Below are positions 17,903-27,705 of a DNA stretch of 64,000 nucleotides, one piece after another (position 1 is the first letter of the stretch; every line of letters starts with the position of its first letter). The stretch lies in the NCBI GenBank assembly GCA_018242005.1, contig JAFECU010000300.1:29358-93357 (forward strand). The letters are read 5' to 3'. The translations under genes were made by a program, and so were the position numbers. This DNA comes from Pseudomonadota bacterium (GTDB lineage: Bacteria; Pseudomonadota; Gammaproteobacteria; Burkholderiales; Burkholderiaceae_C). Below the pieces are notes generated by a model, which had not been told where the DNA came from, ran no database searches, and worked only from the letters and a program-made list of their open reading frames with translations.

Positions 17903-20613
17903 AGCGCCAGCACGGCATCGCGCTCGGCGGCCAGGGCCTGGGGCGCGACGCGCGTGGGCTCCTCGTTGAGACGGGCGCGGTGCTGCACCTGGCGCAGCGT
18001 GCGATAGGCGTCGGCGGCGGCGCGCCCCACGCCAGCGGGCAGCAGGCCGGCGGCTTCGGCGTGCTGCAGCAGCGCGATGTTGCCCAGGTTGCCCTGCAAG
18101 GCAGGATGGGCGGCCGACTGCGACAGCACCAGGTACTGCACCGCAAATTCGGCATCGACCATGCCGCCCACGCTGTGCTTCACGTCGAACTGGTCGCCCG
18201 GCGTGGGGTGGGCGGCGCGCATGCGCTCGCGCATGGCCATGATCTCGGTGCGCAGCGCGCCGTGGTCGCGCGGGGCGGTGATGACGGCCCCGCGCACGGC
18301 GTCGAAGCGTGCGCGCAGATCCTCGCTGCCCAGGACAAAGCGCGCGCGCGTCATGGCCTGGTGTTCCCAGGTCCAGGCGGTGTTGCTGCCGCGCTGCTGC
18401 TGGTAATCGGCATAGGCGGAAAAGCGCGTGACCAGCAGGCCCGAGCTGCCGTTGGGGCGCAGGGCGGTGTCGATCTCGAACAGGTCGCCCTCGCCGGTCT
18501 TGACGGTGAGCCAGTTGATGAGCTTGCGCACGAAGGCGGCGTAGACCTCGGGCGCGCGCTCATCGTCGTCGTCGAAGACGAAGACGATGTCCAGGTCGCT
18601 GCCGTAGCCCAGCTCCTTGCCGCCGAGCTTGCCGTAGCCAATGATGGCGAACTGCGGCGCCTCGCGGTGGCGGTTCTTCAGCCGGCTCCAGCACCACTGG
18701 GCCGTCACGCGCAGCACGCAGTCGGCCAGCAGCGACAGGTCGTCGGCCACCTGCTCCACGCTCAGGCGCCCCTCCACGTCGCGCGCCAGCGTGCGGAAGG
18801 TCTCGGCATGGTGGGCGCGGCGCAGCAGGTCGAGCAGGTTTTCGTCGTCGTCCTCGCCCGTGGATCTGAGCGCCGTCAGGCGCAGGGCCAGCTCCTGCTC
18901 GAAATCAAAGGCCACGAAGCGCTCGGACATCAGGGCCTCGCTGGCCAGCTCGTCGACCACTCCCGGGTGCTGCAGCATGTAGCGCGCCGGCCATTTGGCC
19001 GCGCCCAGCAGGTGCAGCAGGCGCTCGTGCACCAGGGGGCGCTCCAGCAGCAGCGCCAGGTAGCTTTCGCGGCGCAGCAGGGGTTCCAGCCAGCCGATCA
19101 GGCGCACGGCGGCATCCTCGTTGATCCGGCCGTGGGTCAGCCATTGGGCCGTGCGTTGCACGATGCGCAAGAGCCGCGCGCGCGCCTCGTCGCGCAGGCC
19201 CTGCACGCGCGGGTGGCTGCGCCATTCGGCCACGCGCTCGCGCAGGGCGGGTGGCAGCTGCTCCAGGAGCGCATCCAGATCGGGTACGGGCACCTCGGCG
19301 GCGCGTGCCTTGCCGCAGCCGCCGTTGCCGCACTGCCTGGGTTGCGCGCCACCGAGCAGGGTGTCGAACTCCTGGGCCACGATTTCGCGGTGCGCATCGA
19401 GTTCGCGCAGAAAATCGCAGCTGCTCATGCCCATGGTGTGGGCGATCCAGGCCAGATCCTCGTCGCGCGTGGGCAGCACATGGGTCTGCTGGTCGTCCAG
19501 GTACTGGATGCGGTGCTCCACGCGGCGCAAGAAGGTATAGGCGGCGGCCAGCTGCGCGGCCTTGTCCGCGGGCATGAGTCCGGCGTGCTCCAGGCGCTGC
19601 AAGGCCTCCAGCGTGGGGCGGCGGCGCAGCTCCGGGAACTGGCCGCCTCGCACCACCTGCAGGAGCTGCACGGTGAACTCGATCTCGCGTATGCCGCCGC
19701 GCGAGAGCTTGACGTCGTTGGCGCGCTCGGGCCGGCCGGCGCTGCGCTGCACGGCATGGTCGCGGATCTGGTGGTGCAGCGTGCGCAGCGCGTCGAACAC
19801 GCTGTAGTCCAGGTAGCGGCGGAACACGAAGGGCAGCACCACGGTGCGCAGCGCCTGCACGTTGGGGCTGGCGAGGCATTCCAGCGGCGCCACGACCCGG
19901 CTCTTGAGCCAGGCAAAGCGCTCCCATTCGCGGCCGTGGATTTGCAGGTAGTCCTCCAGTGCCGACAGCGACAGTGCGGCCGGTCCCGAGTTGCCATGGG
20001 GCCGCAGCGCCAGATCGACGCGGAACACGAAGCCATGCTCGGTGGTGTCGCCCACCAGGGCGTAGATGGCCTTGACGGCGCGGGCAAAGTATTCGTGGTT
20101 GGACAGCCTGCCGCGGCCATCCGCCAGGCCGGCGGTTTCGCCGTCATGCTCGTAGACGTAGATCAGGTCGATGTCGCTCGATACATTGAGCTCGCGCGCC
20201 CCCAGCTTGCCCATGCCTATCACCCACAGCTGCACCGGCTCGCCCTCGGGGCCCGTCGGGGCGCCGTGGCGCGCGTCCAGTTCGGCGCGCGCCTGGTGGC
20301 AGGCGCGACCAAGCGCCAGCTCGGCCAAGCGGGTGACGGTGAGGGTGACGTCGGAAAGCCCCGCGCCCTGGTCGCAATCCAGCGTGATCAGCCGGTGCAT
20401 GACCAGCTGGCGCAGGATGCGCAGCGCAGCACCCAGGTCATGGCCGCGCTCGAGCAGGGCCGCGCAGGCCTGCTCCATAGCCGCGCGGTCAGGCACGCCC
20501 GCAGGCAGCAAGGGCAGTTCGGCGCCGTAGCGGCGCTCAAGGCGCTGGAAAAAGCGCGAATAGGTCGAAAGCGGGCCGCTGGTGGCTACGGGTTCGGTCG
20601 AAGGCATGGACAT
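17881..20613 (-). CDS. glnE: Bifunctional glutamine synthetase adenylyltransferase/adenylyl-removing enzyme
   Basis: The 910-residue protein has two nucleotidyltransferase domains. The first has MGKLGARELNVSSDIDLIYVYEHD (near residues 145-170), the second YGKLGGKELGYGSDLDIVFVF (near 660), each with the GSD/SSD-x-D metal motif and followed by PII-regulated helical domains. It attaches and removes AMP on GlnA in response to PII and glutamine. ATG 20613 gives the normal N-terminus (STYSRFFQRLERRYG), slightly shorter than the E. coli protein; no strong ribosome site is visible, so a start a few codons either way is possible. It diverges from yhdP and is followed by efflux genes. Confidence 0.95.
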   Translation of the reverse strand: MSMPSTEPVATSGPLSTYSRFFQRLERRYGAELPLLPAGVPDRAAMEQACAALLERGHDLGAALRILRQLVMHRLITLDCDQGAGLSDVTLTVTRLAELALGRACHQARAELDARHGAPTGPEGEPVQLWVIGMGKLGARELNVSSDIDLIYVYEHDGETAGLADGRGRLSNHEYFARAVKAIYALVGDTTEHGFVFRVDLALRPHGNSGPAALSLSALEDYLQIHGREWERFAWLKSRVVAPLECLASPNVQALRTVVLPFVFRRYLDYSVFDALRTLHHQIRDHAVQRSAGRPERANDVKLSRGGIREIEFTVQLLQVVRGGQFPELRRRPTLEALQRLEHAGLMPADKAAQLAAAYTFLRRVEHRIQYLDDQQTHVLPTRDEDLAWIAHTMGMSSCDFLRELDAHREIVAQEFDTLLGGAQPRQCGNGGCGKARAAEVPVPDLDALLEQLPPALRERVAEWRSHPRVQGLRDEARARLLRIVQRTAQWLTHGRINEDAAVRLIGWLEPLLRRESYLALLLERPLVHERLLHLLGAAKWPARYMLQHPGVVDELASEALMSERFVAFDFEQELALRLTALRSTGEDDDENLLDLLRRAHHAETFRTLARDVEGRLSVEQVADDLSLLADCVLRVTAQWCWSRLKNRHREAPQFAIIGYGKLGGKELGYGSDLDIVFVFDDDDERAPEVYAAFVRKLINWLTVKTGEGDLFEIDTALRPNGSSGLLVTRFSAYADYQQQRGSNTAWTWEHQAMTRARFVLGSEDLRARFDAVRGAVITAPRDHGALRTEIMAMRERMRAAHPTPGDQFDVKHSVGGMVDAEFAVQYLVLSQSAAHPALQGNLGNIALLQHAEAAGLLPAGVGRAAADAYRTLRQVQHRARLNEEPTRVAPQALAAERDAVLALWHSVFG

Positions 20614-20708
20614 GGCAGGAGCTACGGTGGCATGCACCGCCCGGGGCGCCGGCGCAGAACCTGCGGGGAATGGGCGGGTCATAATTCCTGACACCGTTTC
20701 CACCCGCC

Positions 20709-23700
20709 ATGACCGAGCCTTCGTCCCATCCGTCCCGCCTTCTCCGTTTTGTGGCGGGCTGTGCGCGGTGGGGCCTGGGGCTGCTGCTGGCCATGTGGCT
20801 GCTGCTGGCGGCTGCCTGGGGGGCGCTGCATGGCTGGATTGTGCCGCGTATCGGCGACTTCCGTCCGCAGCTGGAGGCGCAGGCACAACGGGTCTTGGGG
20901 GTACCCGTGCGCATCGCCGCACTTTCGGCGCGCAGCGCGGGGTTTTTCCCAACGGTCGAGCTGTCCGGCGTAGCCCTGCTCGATCCCGAGGGCCGGGAGG
21001 CCCTGCGCCTGCCGCGCGTGGTGGTGGCGCTGTCGCCGCGTTCGCTGCTGCGCCTGGGGTTCGAGCAGATCTACGTCGAAGGCCCGCAGCTCGACATACG
21101 CCGCGAGCGCGACGGCCGCATCTTCATCGCCGGCCTGAGCTTGCGCGACAGCGGCAGCGGCAACAGTTCCGCCGCCGACTGGTTGTTCGCCCAGCCCGAG
21201 GTGGCAATTCGTGGCGGCCTGCTGCGCTGGAGCGATGCCCTGCGCGGCGCCGAGCCGCTGGCGCTGACGGACGTGGACCTGGTGCTGCGCAACGTCGGCT
21301 GGCGCCATGGCCTGCGGCTGGACGCCACGCCGCCGCCCGACTGGGGCGAGCGCTTCACGCTGCGTGGGCAGTTCCGCCAGCCGCTACTTGCCACGCATGC
21401 CGGCAACTGGCAGCGCTGGAGCGGCCAGCTGTACGCCTATTTCGCACGCGTGGATGTCTCGCGCCTCAACCACTATGCGGATCTGGGCAGCCTGCGGGTG
21501 CAGCAGGGCAGCGGCGCGCTGCGCACCTGGCTCGATGTGCAGCAGGGCCGCATAGTGGGTGGCGCGGCCGACATGGCGTTGGCCGAGGTCAACGCCACGC
21601 TGCGCCAGGACCTGCGCCCGCTGGTGCTGCACACCGTGACGGGCCGGGTCAGCGGCCGCTGGCTGGACGATGGCTACGAGGTCGCCACCCAGAACCTGCA
21701 GTTCCTGGCCGACGACGGCCTTCGCTGGAGCGGCGGCAACCTGTTCCTGCGCCAGCGCGGCGCGGGCAGCGCGGGCCGCGAGCAGGGCGAGCTGCGCGCC
21801 GACCGACTGGACCTGGCGGCGGTGGCGCAGATTGCCGGTCGTCTGCCGCTGGACGAGGCGACGCACGTGGCGCTGCAGACCTATTCCCCCCACGGACTGG
21901 TGCAGCAGCTTCAGGCCGGCTGGCAGGGGCCGCTGGGCCAGCCCAGGCAGTACCAGCTGCGCGGCAAGGTGACGGGCCTGGCCCTGGCGGCACAGGACCC
22001 GAAGCCCACCGTGGCCGGCCTGGCCGGCGCCGACCTGGACTTCGACCTCACGCAGGCGGGCGGCCGCGCGGCTCTGGCCATGGCCGATGGCCGGCTGCTG
22101 CTGCCCGGCGTGTTCGAAGATCCGGTGATTCCCGTGCAACAGCTCTCGGCCTCGGTGCGTTGGCAGATAGACGGCCAGCACATTGCCGTGCAGAGCAGTG
22201 ACCTGCGCTTTGCCAATGCCGATGCCCAGGGCGAGGCGCGCCTGGCCTGGCAGACGGCCGACCCGGCAACATCGCCCGCGCGCGCGCGCCTGCCCGGGGT
22301 GCTCGATCTCTCGGGCAGCCTGCTGCGCGCCGATGCCACGCGCGTGCATCGCTACCTGCCGCTGGCCGTACCCGCATCGGCGCGCCACTATGTGCGCGAC
22401 GCCATACAGACAGGTACGGCCAGCCAGGTGCAGTTCCGCGTCAAGGGCGACCTGCATGACTTCCCCTACGGCCATGCGCCGCGCCAGGGCGAATTTCACG
22501 TTGCGGCCCAGGTCAAGGACGTGAACTACGACTATGTTCCGCCGGCGCTGCTGGCGCCTGGCGACCGATCCTGGCCGGCGCTCTCGGGTCTGTCGGGCGA
22601 GCTGGTGTTCGACCGTGCGGGCATGGTCGTGCGCAACGCCACCGGGGGCTTCGCCGGCCACCCTGGCCTGCGTGTGCAGAAGGTTGGCGCCAGGATCGCT
22701 GACCTGGAACACAGCGTGGTCGAGGTCGATGGCCAGGTGCGAGGCCCGCTGCCCGACATGCTGGCGCTGGTCAGCGGCTCGCAGATTTCACGGCTCATCC
22801 ATGGCGCGCTCGATCGCGCCACGGCCAGCGGCGCGGCCGATCTGCAGCTGGGCCTGAACCTGCCCATCGATGCCATGGAACGCTCGAGCGTGCGCGGCAG
22901 CGTCACACTTTCGGGCAACGAGGTGCGCTTCGTGCCCGATGCCCCAACGGTCAGCGGCGCGCGCGGCGTGGTGCAGTTCAGCGAGCGCGGCTTCAACCTG
23001 GTCGGCGTGCTGGGGCGGGCGCTGGGTGGTGAGATTCGCCTGGAGGGCGGCATGAGCGCCCCGCCTGCGCCAGGCGCGCAGGACTCGGCCGTGCGCGTGC
23101 GCGGCCGCGGCATGGCCACGGCAGAGGGCCTGCGCGCTTCGCCGCAGCTGGGCCTGTTGTCGCGCCTGGCGCGCCACGCCAGCGGCAGCGCCGCCTACAG
23201 CCTGAACATAGGTGTGCGCCGCGGCGAGCCCGAAATCCAGGTCAGCACCGATCTGGTGGGCATGGCCCTTGACGCGCCAACCCCGCTGGGCAAGGCGGTG
23301 CAGACGCCGCTGGCCGTGCGCTTTGGCAAGCAGCTCACGCGCGAGGCCGCGGCCTCGGACGATGCGCCGCTGCAGGACCAGCTCACGCTTGAGCTGGGCA
23401 GCGTGGCGCGACTGGCCTACGTGCGTGCGCTCGATGGTGCGCACCCGCGCGTACTGCGCGGCGCGATTGCCGTGGGCGAGGCTGCGGGGGCGCCACCGCC
23501 CCTGCCGGCACAGGGCGTGCAGGCCAATGCGGTGTTTGGCGATGTCGATGTCGATGCCTGGCGCGCCATGCTCGACGAGCCCGCGCCGGCAGCCGGCACG
23601 ATCCAAGACCCTGAGCCGGCCGGCGTGGACAGCACCACCGACTATCTGCCCACGCGCCTGGCCGTGCGCGCGGCGTCGCTTACGGCGCAGGGGCGCACGC

Positions 23701-24785
23701 TGCACGACTTGGTGCTGGGCGCCACGCGCGACGGTGCGGTGTGGCGCGCCAATGTGGACGCGCGTGAGCTCGACGGCTACCTGGAGTATCAGCCCGGCGC
23801 CGCACCCGCCGCCGAAGGGCAGACCGCGCAGGATCGCCTGTATGCGCGCCTGGCGCGCCTGGCACTGCCGCAATCCACTGACACGCAGGTCAATGCGCTG
23901 CTCGACGCCCAGCAGCCCGCCCGGCTGCCGGCGCTCGACATCGTGGTGCAGGACTTCGAACTGCGCGGCAGGCACCTGGGCCGCATCGACGTCGAGGCGC
24001 GCAATCGCACCGCCGTCGATGGCCGGCGCGAGTGGCGCCTGACCCGCTTCAACCTGACGGTGCCCGAGGCCACTCTCACATCCAGCGGTGACTGGTCGCT
24101 GATCGCCGCCACCGGCAACGAGACGCAGCGGCGCACGGCCATGAATTTCGAGCTGGCCATCCGTGATTCGGGCGAACTGCTGGCGCGCTTTGGCATGCCG
24201 GGTGTGCTGCGCCGCGGCCAGGGACGTATCGCCGGCCAGGTGAGCTGGCTGGGTTCTCCGCTGTCGCCCGATTTTCGCAGCATGACCGGGCAGATGAACG
24301 TGAACGTCGAGTCGGGCCAGTTCCTCAAGGCCGATCCGGGCCTGGCGAAACTGCTCGGCGTACTCAGCCTGCAGTCGCTGCCGCGGCGTTTTGCGCTTGA
24401 CTTCCGCGATGTGTTCAGCGAGGGCTTTGCCTTCGACTTCGTGCGCGGCGACCTGCATATCGCCAAGGGTGTGGCCACCACCAACAACCTGCAGATGAAG
24501 GGCGTGAGCGCGGCCGTGCTCATGGAGGGCAGTGCCGACATCGTGCATGAGACGCAGGACCTGCATGTGGTCGTGGTGCCCGAGATCAACGCCATGACGG
24601 CCTCGCTCGTGGCCACGGCCATCAACCCCGTGGTGGGCCTGGGCAGCTTCCTGGCGCAGATGTTCCTGCGCGGGCCGCTGATGCAGGCGGCCACGCAGGA
24701 ATTCCGCATCGACGGCACCTGGGCCGACCCGCGCGTGGAGCGCATACCGAACCGCCGACCGCCGGCAACAGGAGAAAAGCCATGA
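20709..24785 (+). CDS. yhdP: YhdP-family AsmA-like phospholipid-transport protein
   Basis: This 1358-residue protein has one N-terminal TM helix (LGLLLAMWLLLAAAWGAL) and a very long periplasmic region of beta-groove (AsmA/DUF3971-like) repeats. A conserved C-terminal part follows, with YLPTRLAVRAASL, VPEATLTSSGDW, GRIAGQVSWLGSP and VVPEINAMTASLVATAINPVVG. In E. coli YhdP, TamB and YdbH carry phospholipids from inner to outer membrane. The stop overlaps the next ATG by 4 nt (ATGA), so the amidase gene is translationally coupled. Confidence 0.95.
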   Translation: MTEPSSHPSRLLRFVAGCARWGLGLLLAMWLLLAAAWGALHGWIVPRIGDFRPQLEAQAQRVLGVPVRIAALSARSAGFFPTVELSGVALLDPEGREALRLPRVVVALSPRSLLRLGFEQIYVEGPQLDIRRERDGRIFIAGLSLRDSGSGNSSAADWLFAQPEVAIRGGLLRWSDALRGAEPLALTDVDLVLRNVGWRHGLRLDATPPPDWGERFTLRGQFRQPLLATHAGNWQRWSGQLYAYFARVDVSRLNHYADLGSLRVQQGSGALRTWLDVQQGRIVGGAADMALAEVNATLRQDLRPLVLHTVTGRVSGRWLDDGYEVATQNLQFLADDGLRWSGGNLFLRQRGAGSAGREQGELRADRLDLAAVAQIAGRLPLDEATHVALQTYSPHGLVQQLQAGWQGPLGQPRQYQLRGKVTGLALAAQDPKPTVAGLAGADLDFDLTQAGGRAALAMADGRLLLPGVFEDPVIPVQQLSASVRWQIDGQHIAVQSSDLRFANADAQGEARLAWQTADPATSPARARLPGVLDLSGSLLRADATRVHRYLPLAVPASARHYVRDAIQTGTASQVQFRVKGDLHDFPYGHAPRQGEFHVAAQVKDVNYDYVPPALLAPGDRSWPALSGLSGELVFDRAGMVVRNATGGFAGHPGLRVQKVGARIADLEHSVVEVDGQVRGPLPDMLALVSGSQISRLIHGALDRATASGAADLQLGLNLPIDAMERSSVRGSVTLSGNEVRFVPDAPTVSGARGVVQFSERGFNLVGVLGRALGGEIRLEGGMSAPPAPGAQDSAVRVRGRGMATAEGLRASPQLGLLSRLARHASGSAAYSLNIGVRRGEPEIQVSTDLVGMALDAPTPLGKAVQTPLAVRFGKQLTREAAASDDAPLQDQLTLELGSVARLAYVRALDGAHPRVLRGAIAVGEAAGAPPPLPAQGVQANAVFGDVDVDAWRAMLDEPAPAAGTIQDPEPAGVDSTTDYLPTRLAVRAASLTAQGRTLHDLVLGATRDGAVWRANVDARELDGYLEYQPGAAPAAEGQTAQDRLYARLARLALPQSTDTQVNALLDAQQPARLPALDIVVQDFELRGRHLGRIDVEARNRTAVDGRREWRLTRFNLTVPEATLTSSGDWSLIAATGNETQRRTAMNFELAIRDSGELLARFGMPGVLRRGQGRIAGQVSWLGSPLSPDFRSMTGQMNVNVESGQFLKADPGLAKLLGVLSLQSLPRRFALDFRDVFSEGFAFDFVRGDLHIAKGVATTNNLQMKGVSAAVLMEGSADIVHETQDLHVVVVPEINAMTASLVATAINPVVGLGSFLAQMFLRGPLMQAATQEFRIDGTWADPRVERIPNRRPPATGEKP

Positions 24786-25597
24786 AGGTCGCCGCCTTGC
24801 AAATGGTCTCGGGTGTGGCCCTGCAGGCCAATCTGGCGCAGGCGCGCAGCCTGCTGGAACAGGCGGCCCGAGCCGGCGCGGAACTGGCCGTGCTGCCCGA
24901 GTATTTCTGCGCCATGGGCTTGCGCGACGAGGACAAGCTGGCGCTGCGCGAAACCCCGGGCCATGGTCCCATACAGCAGTTCCTTGCCGGTGCTGCGCGC
25001 GAGCTGGGCCTGTGGATTGTGGGTGGCACGCTGCCACTGGCCGCGGGCAGTCCGCAGCATGTGCACAACAGCTCGCTGGTGTTTTCGCCCTCGGGCGACT
25101 GTGTGGCGCGCTACGACAAGATCCATCTGTTCCGCTTTGACAACGGCCGCGAGCATTTCGACGAGGCCCGTGTCATCGAGGCGGGCAGCCGCTGCGTGCA
25201 CTTCGATCTGCCGGCGCGCGGCGGCCGCACCTGGCGCGTGGGCCTGTCGGTGTGCTATGACCTGCGCTTTCCCGAGCTGTACCGCGAACACGCGCGCGCC
25301 GGCGCCGACCTGCTGCTGGTGCCCAGCGCCTTTACCTACACCACGGGGCACGCGCACTGGGAGCTGCTGCTGCGCGCGCGCGCCGTCGAGAACCTGGCCT
25401 ATGTGCTCGCGCCGGCCCAGGGCGGCCGGCACGAAAACGGCCGGCGAACCTGGGGTCACAGCATGCTGGTCGATCCCTGGGGCCAGCTGCTGGCGCAGCG
25501 TGACGAGGGGGCCGGCGTGGTGCTGGGCGAGCTCGACGCGGAGCACCTGCAGCGGCTGCGCGGCCAGCTGCCGGCGCTGGCACACCGCGTGCTCTGA
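24782..25597 (+). CDS. Nitrilase-superfamily carbon-nitrogen hydrolase (Nit1/deaminated-glutathione amidase type)
   Basis: The 271-residue protein has the Glu-Lys-Cys triad of the superfamily at Glu40 (AVLPEYF), Lys113 (RYDKIHLF) and Cys158 (SVCYDLRFPELYR). The segments HNSSLVFSPSGD and AVENLAYVLAPAQ are typical of the Nit branch, which repairs deaminated glutathione or acts as an omega-amidase. Exact substrate is inferred. It starts inside the yhdP stop and is followed 5-11 nt later by a histidine kinase gene, so yhdP, this gene and the two-component pair may form one operon. Confidence 0.92.
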   Translation: MKVAALQMVSGVALQANLAQARSLLEQAARAGAELAVLPEYFCAMGLRDEDKLALRETPGHGPIQQFLAGAARELGLWIVGGTLPLAAGSPQHVHNSSLVFSPSGDCVARYDKIHLFRFDNGREHFDEARVIEAGSRCVHFDLPARGGRTWRVGLSVCYDLRFPELYREHARAGADLLLVPSAFTYTTGHAHWELLLRARAVENLAYVLAPAQGGRHENGRRTWGHSMLVDPWGQLLAQRDEGAGVVLGELDAEHLQRLRGQLPALAHRVL

Positions 25598-25608
25598 GGA
25601 TCGTGGCG

Positions 25609-27705
25609 GTGGCGCAGGGCATGGAACAGGGTGCAGATCGGGGCCCGGTGGCGGCCGGGCCGGTCGATGCCCCGCCGCCGCCTCAGGGCAAGGCCCAGCG
25701 GCGCTGGCGCCGCTGGGCAGGTGCCTGGCGTCGATGGTCGCTGTGGGCACTGCTGCTGCTGCTGGTGGCCAGCATGCTGGCCACCCTGGTGTGGCTGGCC
25801 GGCCGCTACGAGGCCAGTCAGGTGCAGGCCCGGCTGGAGCGCGACACCGCAGAGGCCGTGGCCGACATTCGCAACGCCTTTGCGCACAACCTGCAGAACC
25901 TGCAGGCGCTGCAGGCTGGCGATCCCGACCTCGCGTCCTGGGAGTCGCGAGCCGTCGAGCTGCTGGCCAAGCGGCGCGAACTGGCGCGCATCGAGTGGCG
26001 CGACCCACAGCTGCAGCTGCGCGCCCATGCCGAATCGCCCTACCGGCCCCAGCACTGGGACCCCAACAAGCGCAACAGCCTGCACTCGGAGGCCGCACTG
26101 GCCTGTACCAATGCGCGGCGCATCGCCGGCCCGTCTTACTCCAGCAGCTACTTCCAGCCCCAGCCCGATGGCGTGGGAGCGGAGATGATGGAGGTCTGTC
26201 TGCCGCAACTGCAGGATGGCCGGGTACGCGGCTTCGTCGTGGCCACCTATGCGCTGCAGACCGTGCTGCAGGATCTGGTCGCGCCCGGCTTGCAGCGCAC
26301 GCAGGAGGTGTCGTTCACCGAGGCCGACGGAACACGTCTGGCGCTCATCGGCGCCATGCGCCGCGGCACGCGCATGTTCACGGCGCAACAACTCTTTGAC
26401 CTGCCCGGCAGCACCCTGGTGCTGCGCATGGACGGCTGGCATGCCGCGCCCAGCGTGTTTCCCAACGTGCTCACGGCGCTCGTCACGGCCATGTCCATCG
26501 CGCTGGTGACGGTGCTGTTGATTCTGGTGCGCGACAACCGTCGCCGCCTGCGCGCCGAGCGTGATCTTGGGGAGGCCCTGGCGTTTCGCAAGACCATGGA
26601 GGATTCTCTGCTCACGGGCCTGCGCGCGCGCGACCTGAGTGGCCGCATCACCTATGTGAATCCGGCGTTCTGCGACATGGTGGGCTATACGGCCGCGGAG
26701 CTCGTGGGCCAGACCTCGCCGCCCTATTGGCCGCCCGAACACGCGCATGAATACGCCGAACGCCAGTCCGTGCGCATGGCGGGCCGGCTCGACCCGCCGC
26801 GCGAGGGCTACGAAACCACCTTCATGCGCAAGGACGGGCGGCGCTTTCCGGTGATGATCTACGAGGCGCCGCTGGTCAACGCCCATGGCCTGCACACGGG
26901 CTGGATGGGTTCGTTTCTCGACGTGAGCGAGCAGCGGCGCGTCGAGGAGCTCTCGCGTGCCTCGCAGGAGCGCCTTCAGGCCACGGCGCGCCTGGCCACC
27001 GTGGGTGAAATGGCCTCTCTGCTGAGCCACGAGCTGAACCAGCCGCTGGCCGCCATTGCCAGCTACGCCACGGGCTCGCTGAACCTGCTCGAAACGCCGG
27101 ATGCTGCGTCGCAGAACCTGGCCGACGTGCGTGTGGGCGTGCAGCGCATCGCGCAGCAGGCCGATCGCGCGGGGCGCATCATCAAGAGCGTGCACGACTT
27201 CGTGCGCCGGCGTGACCAGTCGCGCGAACCGATCGCGGTGCAGGAGCTGTTTGACGCCGTGCTGCCGCTGATCCGGCTGCAGGCGCACAAGCTGGGCGTG
27301 CGCCTGCAGATCGACATCAGGCCGGGCCTGCCCGCGGTGCTGTGCGACGCCACCATGGTCGAGCAGGTACTGCTGAACCTGGCGCGCAACGCCATGCAGT
27401 CCATGGATGACCCGCAGATCCACCCGCGCATCCTGGAGCTGCGCGTGCGCCGCGCGGCCTCCGACTCCGCCAAGGGCTGGCTGGAGTTCTCCGTGGCCGA
27501 CATGGGCCTGGGCATTGCGCCCGAGGTGGCCGAACACCTGTTCACGCCGTTCTACACCACGCGCGCCGAAGGCATGGGTCTGGGCCTGAGCCTGTGCCGC
27601 ACAGTGGTGGAGCAGCATGGCGGCTACCTGGGCCATGCGGCGCGCGCGCCGCGTGGTACGGTATTCACCTTCACCCTGCCAGTATTCCAGGACAACGAAC
27701 TCTGA
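25609..27705 (+). CDS. PAS-domain sensor histidine kinase
   Basis: The roughly 698-residue protein has TM1 (LWALLLLLVASMLATLVWLA), a periplasmic sensor of about 240 residues, and TM2 (LVTAMSIALVTVLLILV). A PAS domain (GRITYVNPAFCDMVGYTAAELVG) with a PAC-like segment follows, then an HisKA domain with the phospho-acceptor His in LLSHELNQPLAAI and an ATPase domain (NLARNAMQSM, DMGLGIAP, GMGLGLSL). GTG 25609 sits 8 nt after GAGGA; GTG 25603 is also in frame but too close to it. It resembles FixL/TodS/DctB-type kinases; the ligand is unknown. The paired regulator overlaps by 1 nt. Confidence 0.92.
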   Translation: MAQGMEQGADRGPVAAGPVDAPPPPQGKAQRRWRRWAGAWRRWSLWALLLLLVASMLATLVWLAGRYEASQVQARLERDTAEAVADIRNAFAHNLQNLQALQAGDPDLASWESRAVELLAKRRELARIEWRDPQLQLRAHAESPYRPQHWDPNKRNSLHSEAALACTNARRIAGPSYSSSYFQPQPDGVGAEMMEVCLPQLQDGRVRGFVVATYALQTVLQDLVAPGLQRTQEVSFTEADGTRLALIGAMRRGTRMFTAQQLFDLPGSTLVLRMDGWHAAPSVFPNVLTALVTAMSIALVTVLLILVRDNRRRLRAERDLGEALAFRKTMEDSLLTGLRARDLSGRITYVNPAFCDMVGYTAAELVGQTSPPYWPPEHAHEYAERQSVRMAGRLDPPREGYETTFMRKDGRRFPVMIYEAPLVNAHGLHTGWMGSFLDVSEQRRVEELSRASQERLQATARLATVGEMASLLSHELNQPLAAIASYATGSLNLLETPDAASQNLADVRVGVQRIAQQADRAGRIIKSVHDFVRRRDQSREPIAVQELFDAVLPLIRLQAHKLGVRLQIDIRPGLPAVLCDATMVEQVLLNLARNAMQSMDDPQIHPRILELRVRRAASDSAKGWLEFSVADMGLGIAPEVAEHLFTPFYTTRAEGMGLGLSLCRTVVEQHGGYLGHAARAPRGTVFTFTLPVFQDNEL

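Noticed and set aside
14960-18007. Very long plus-strand open frame (over 1000 codons) opposite the RND and adaptor genes
   Set aside because: It is the complement of two clear transporter genes; its translation is His/Gln/Arg/Gly-rich low-complexity sequence typical of GC-rich antisense frames, with no domain.
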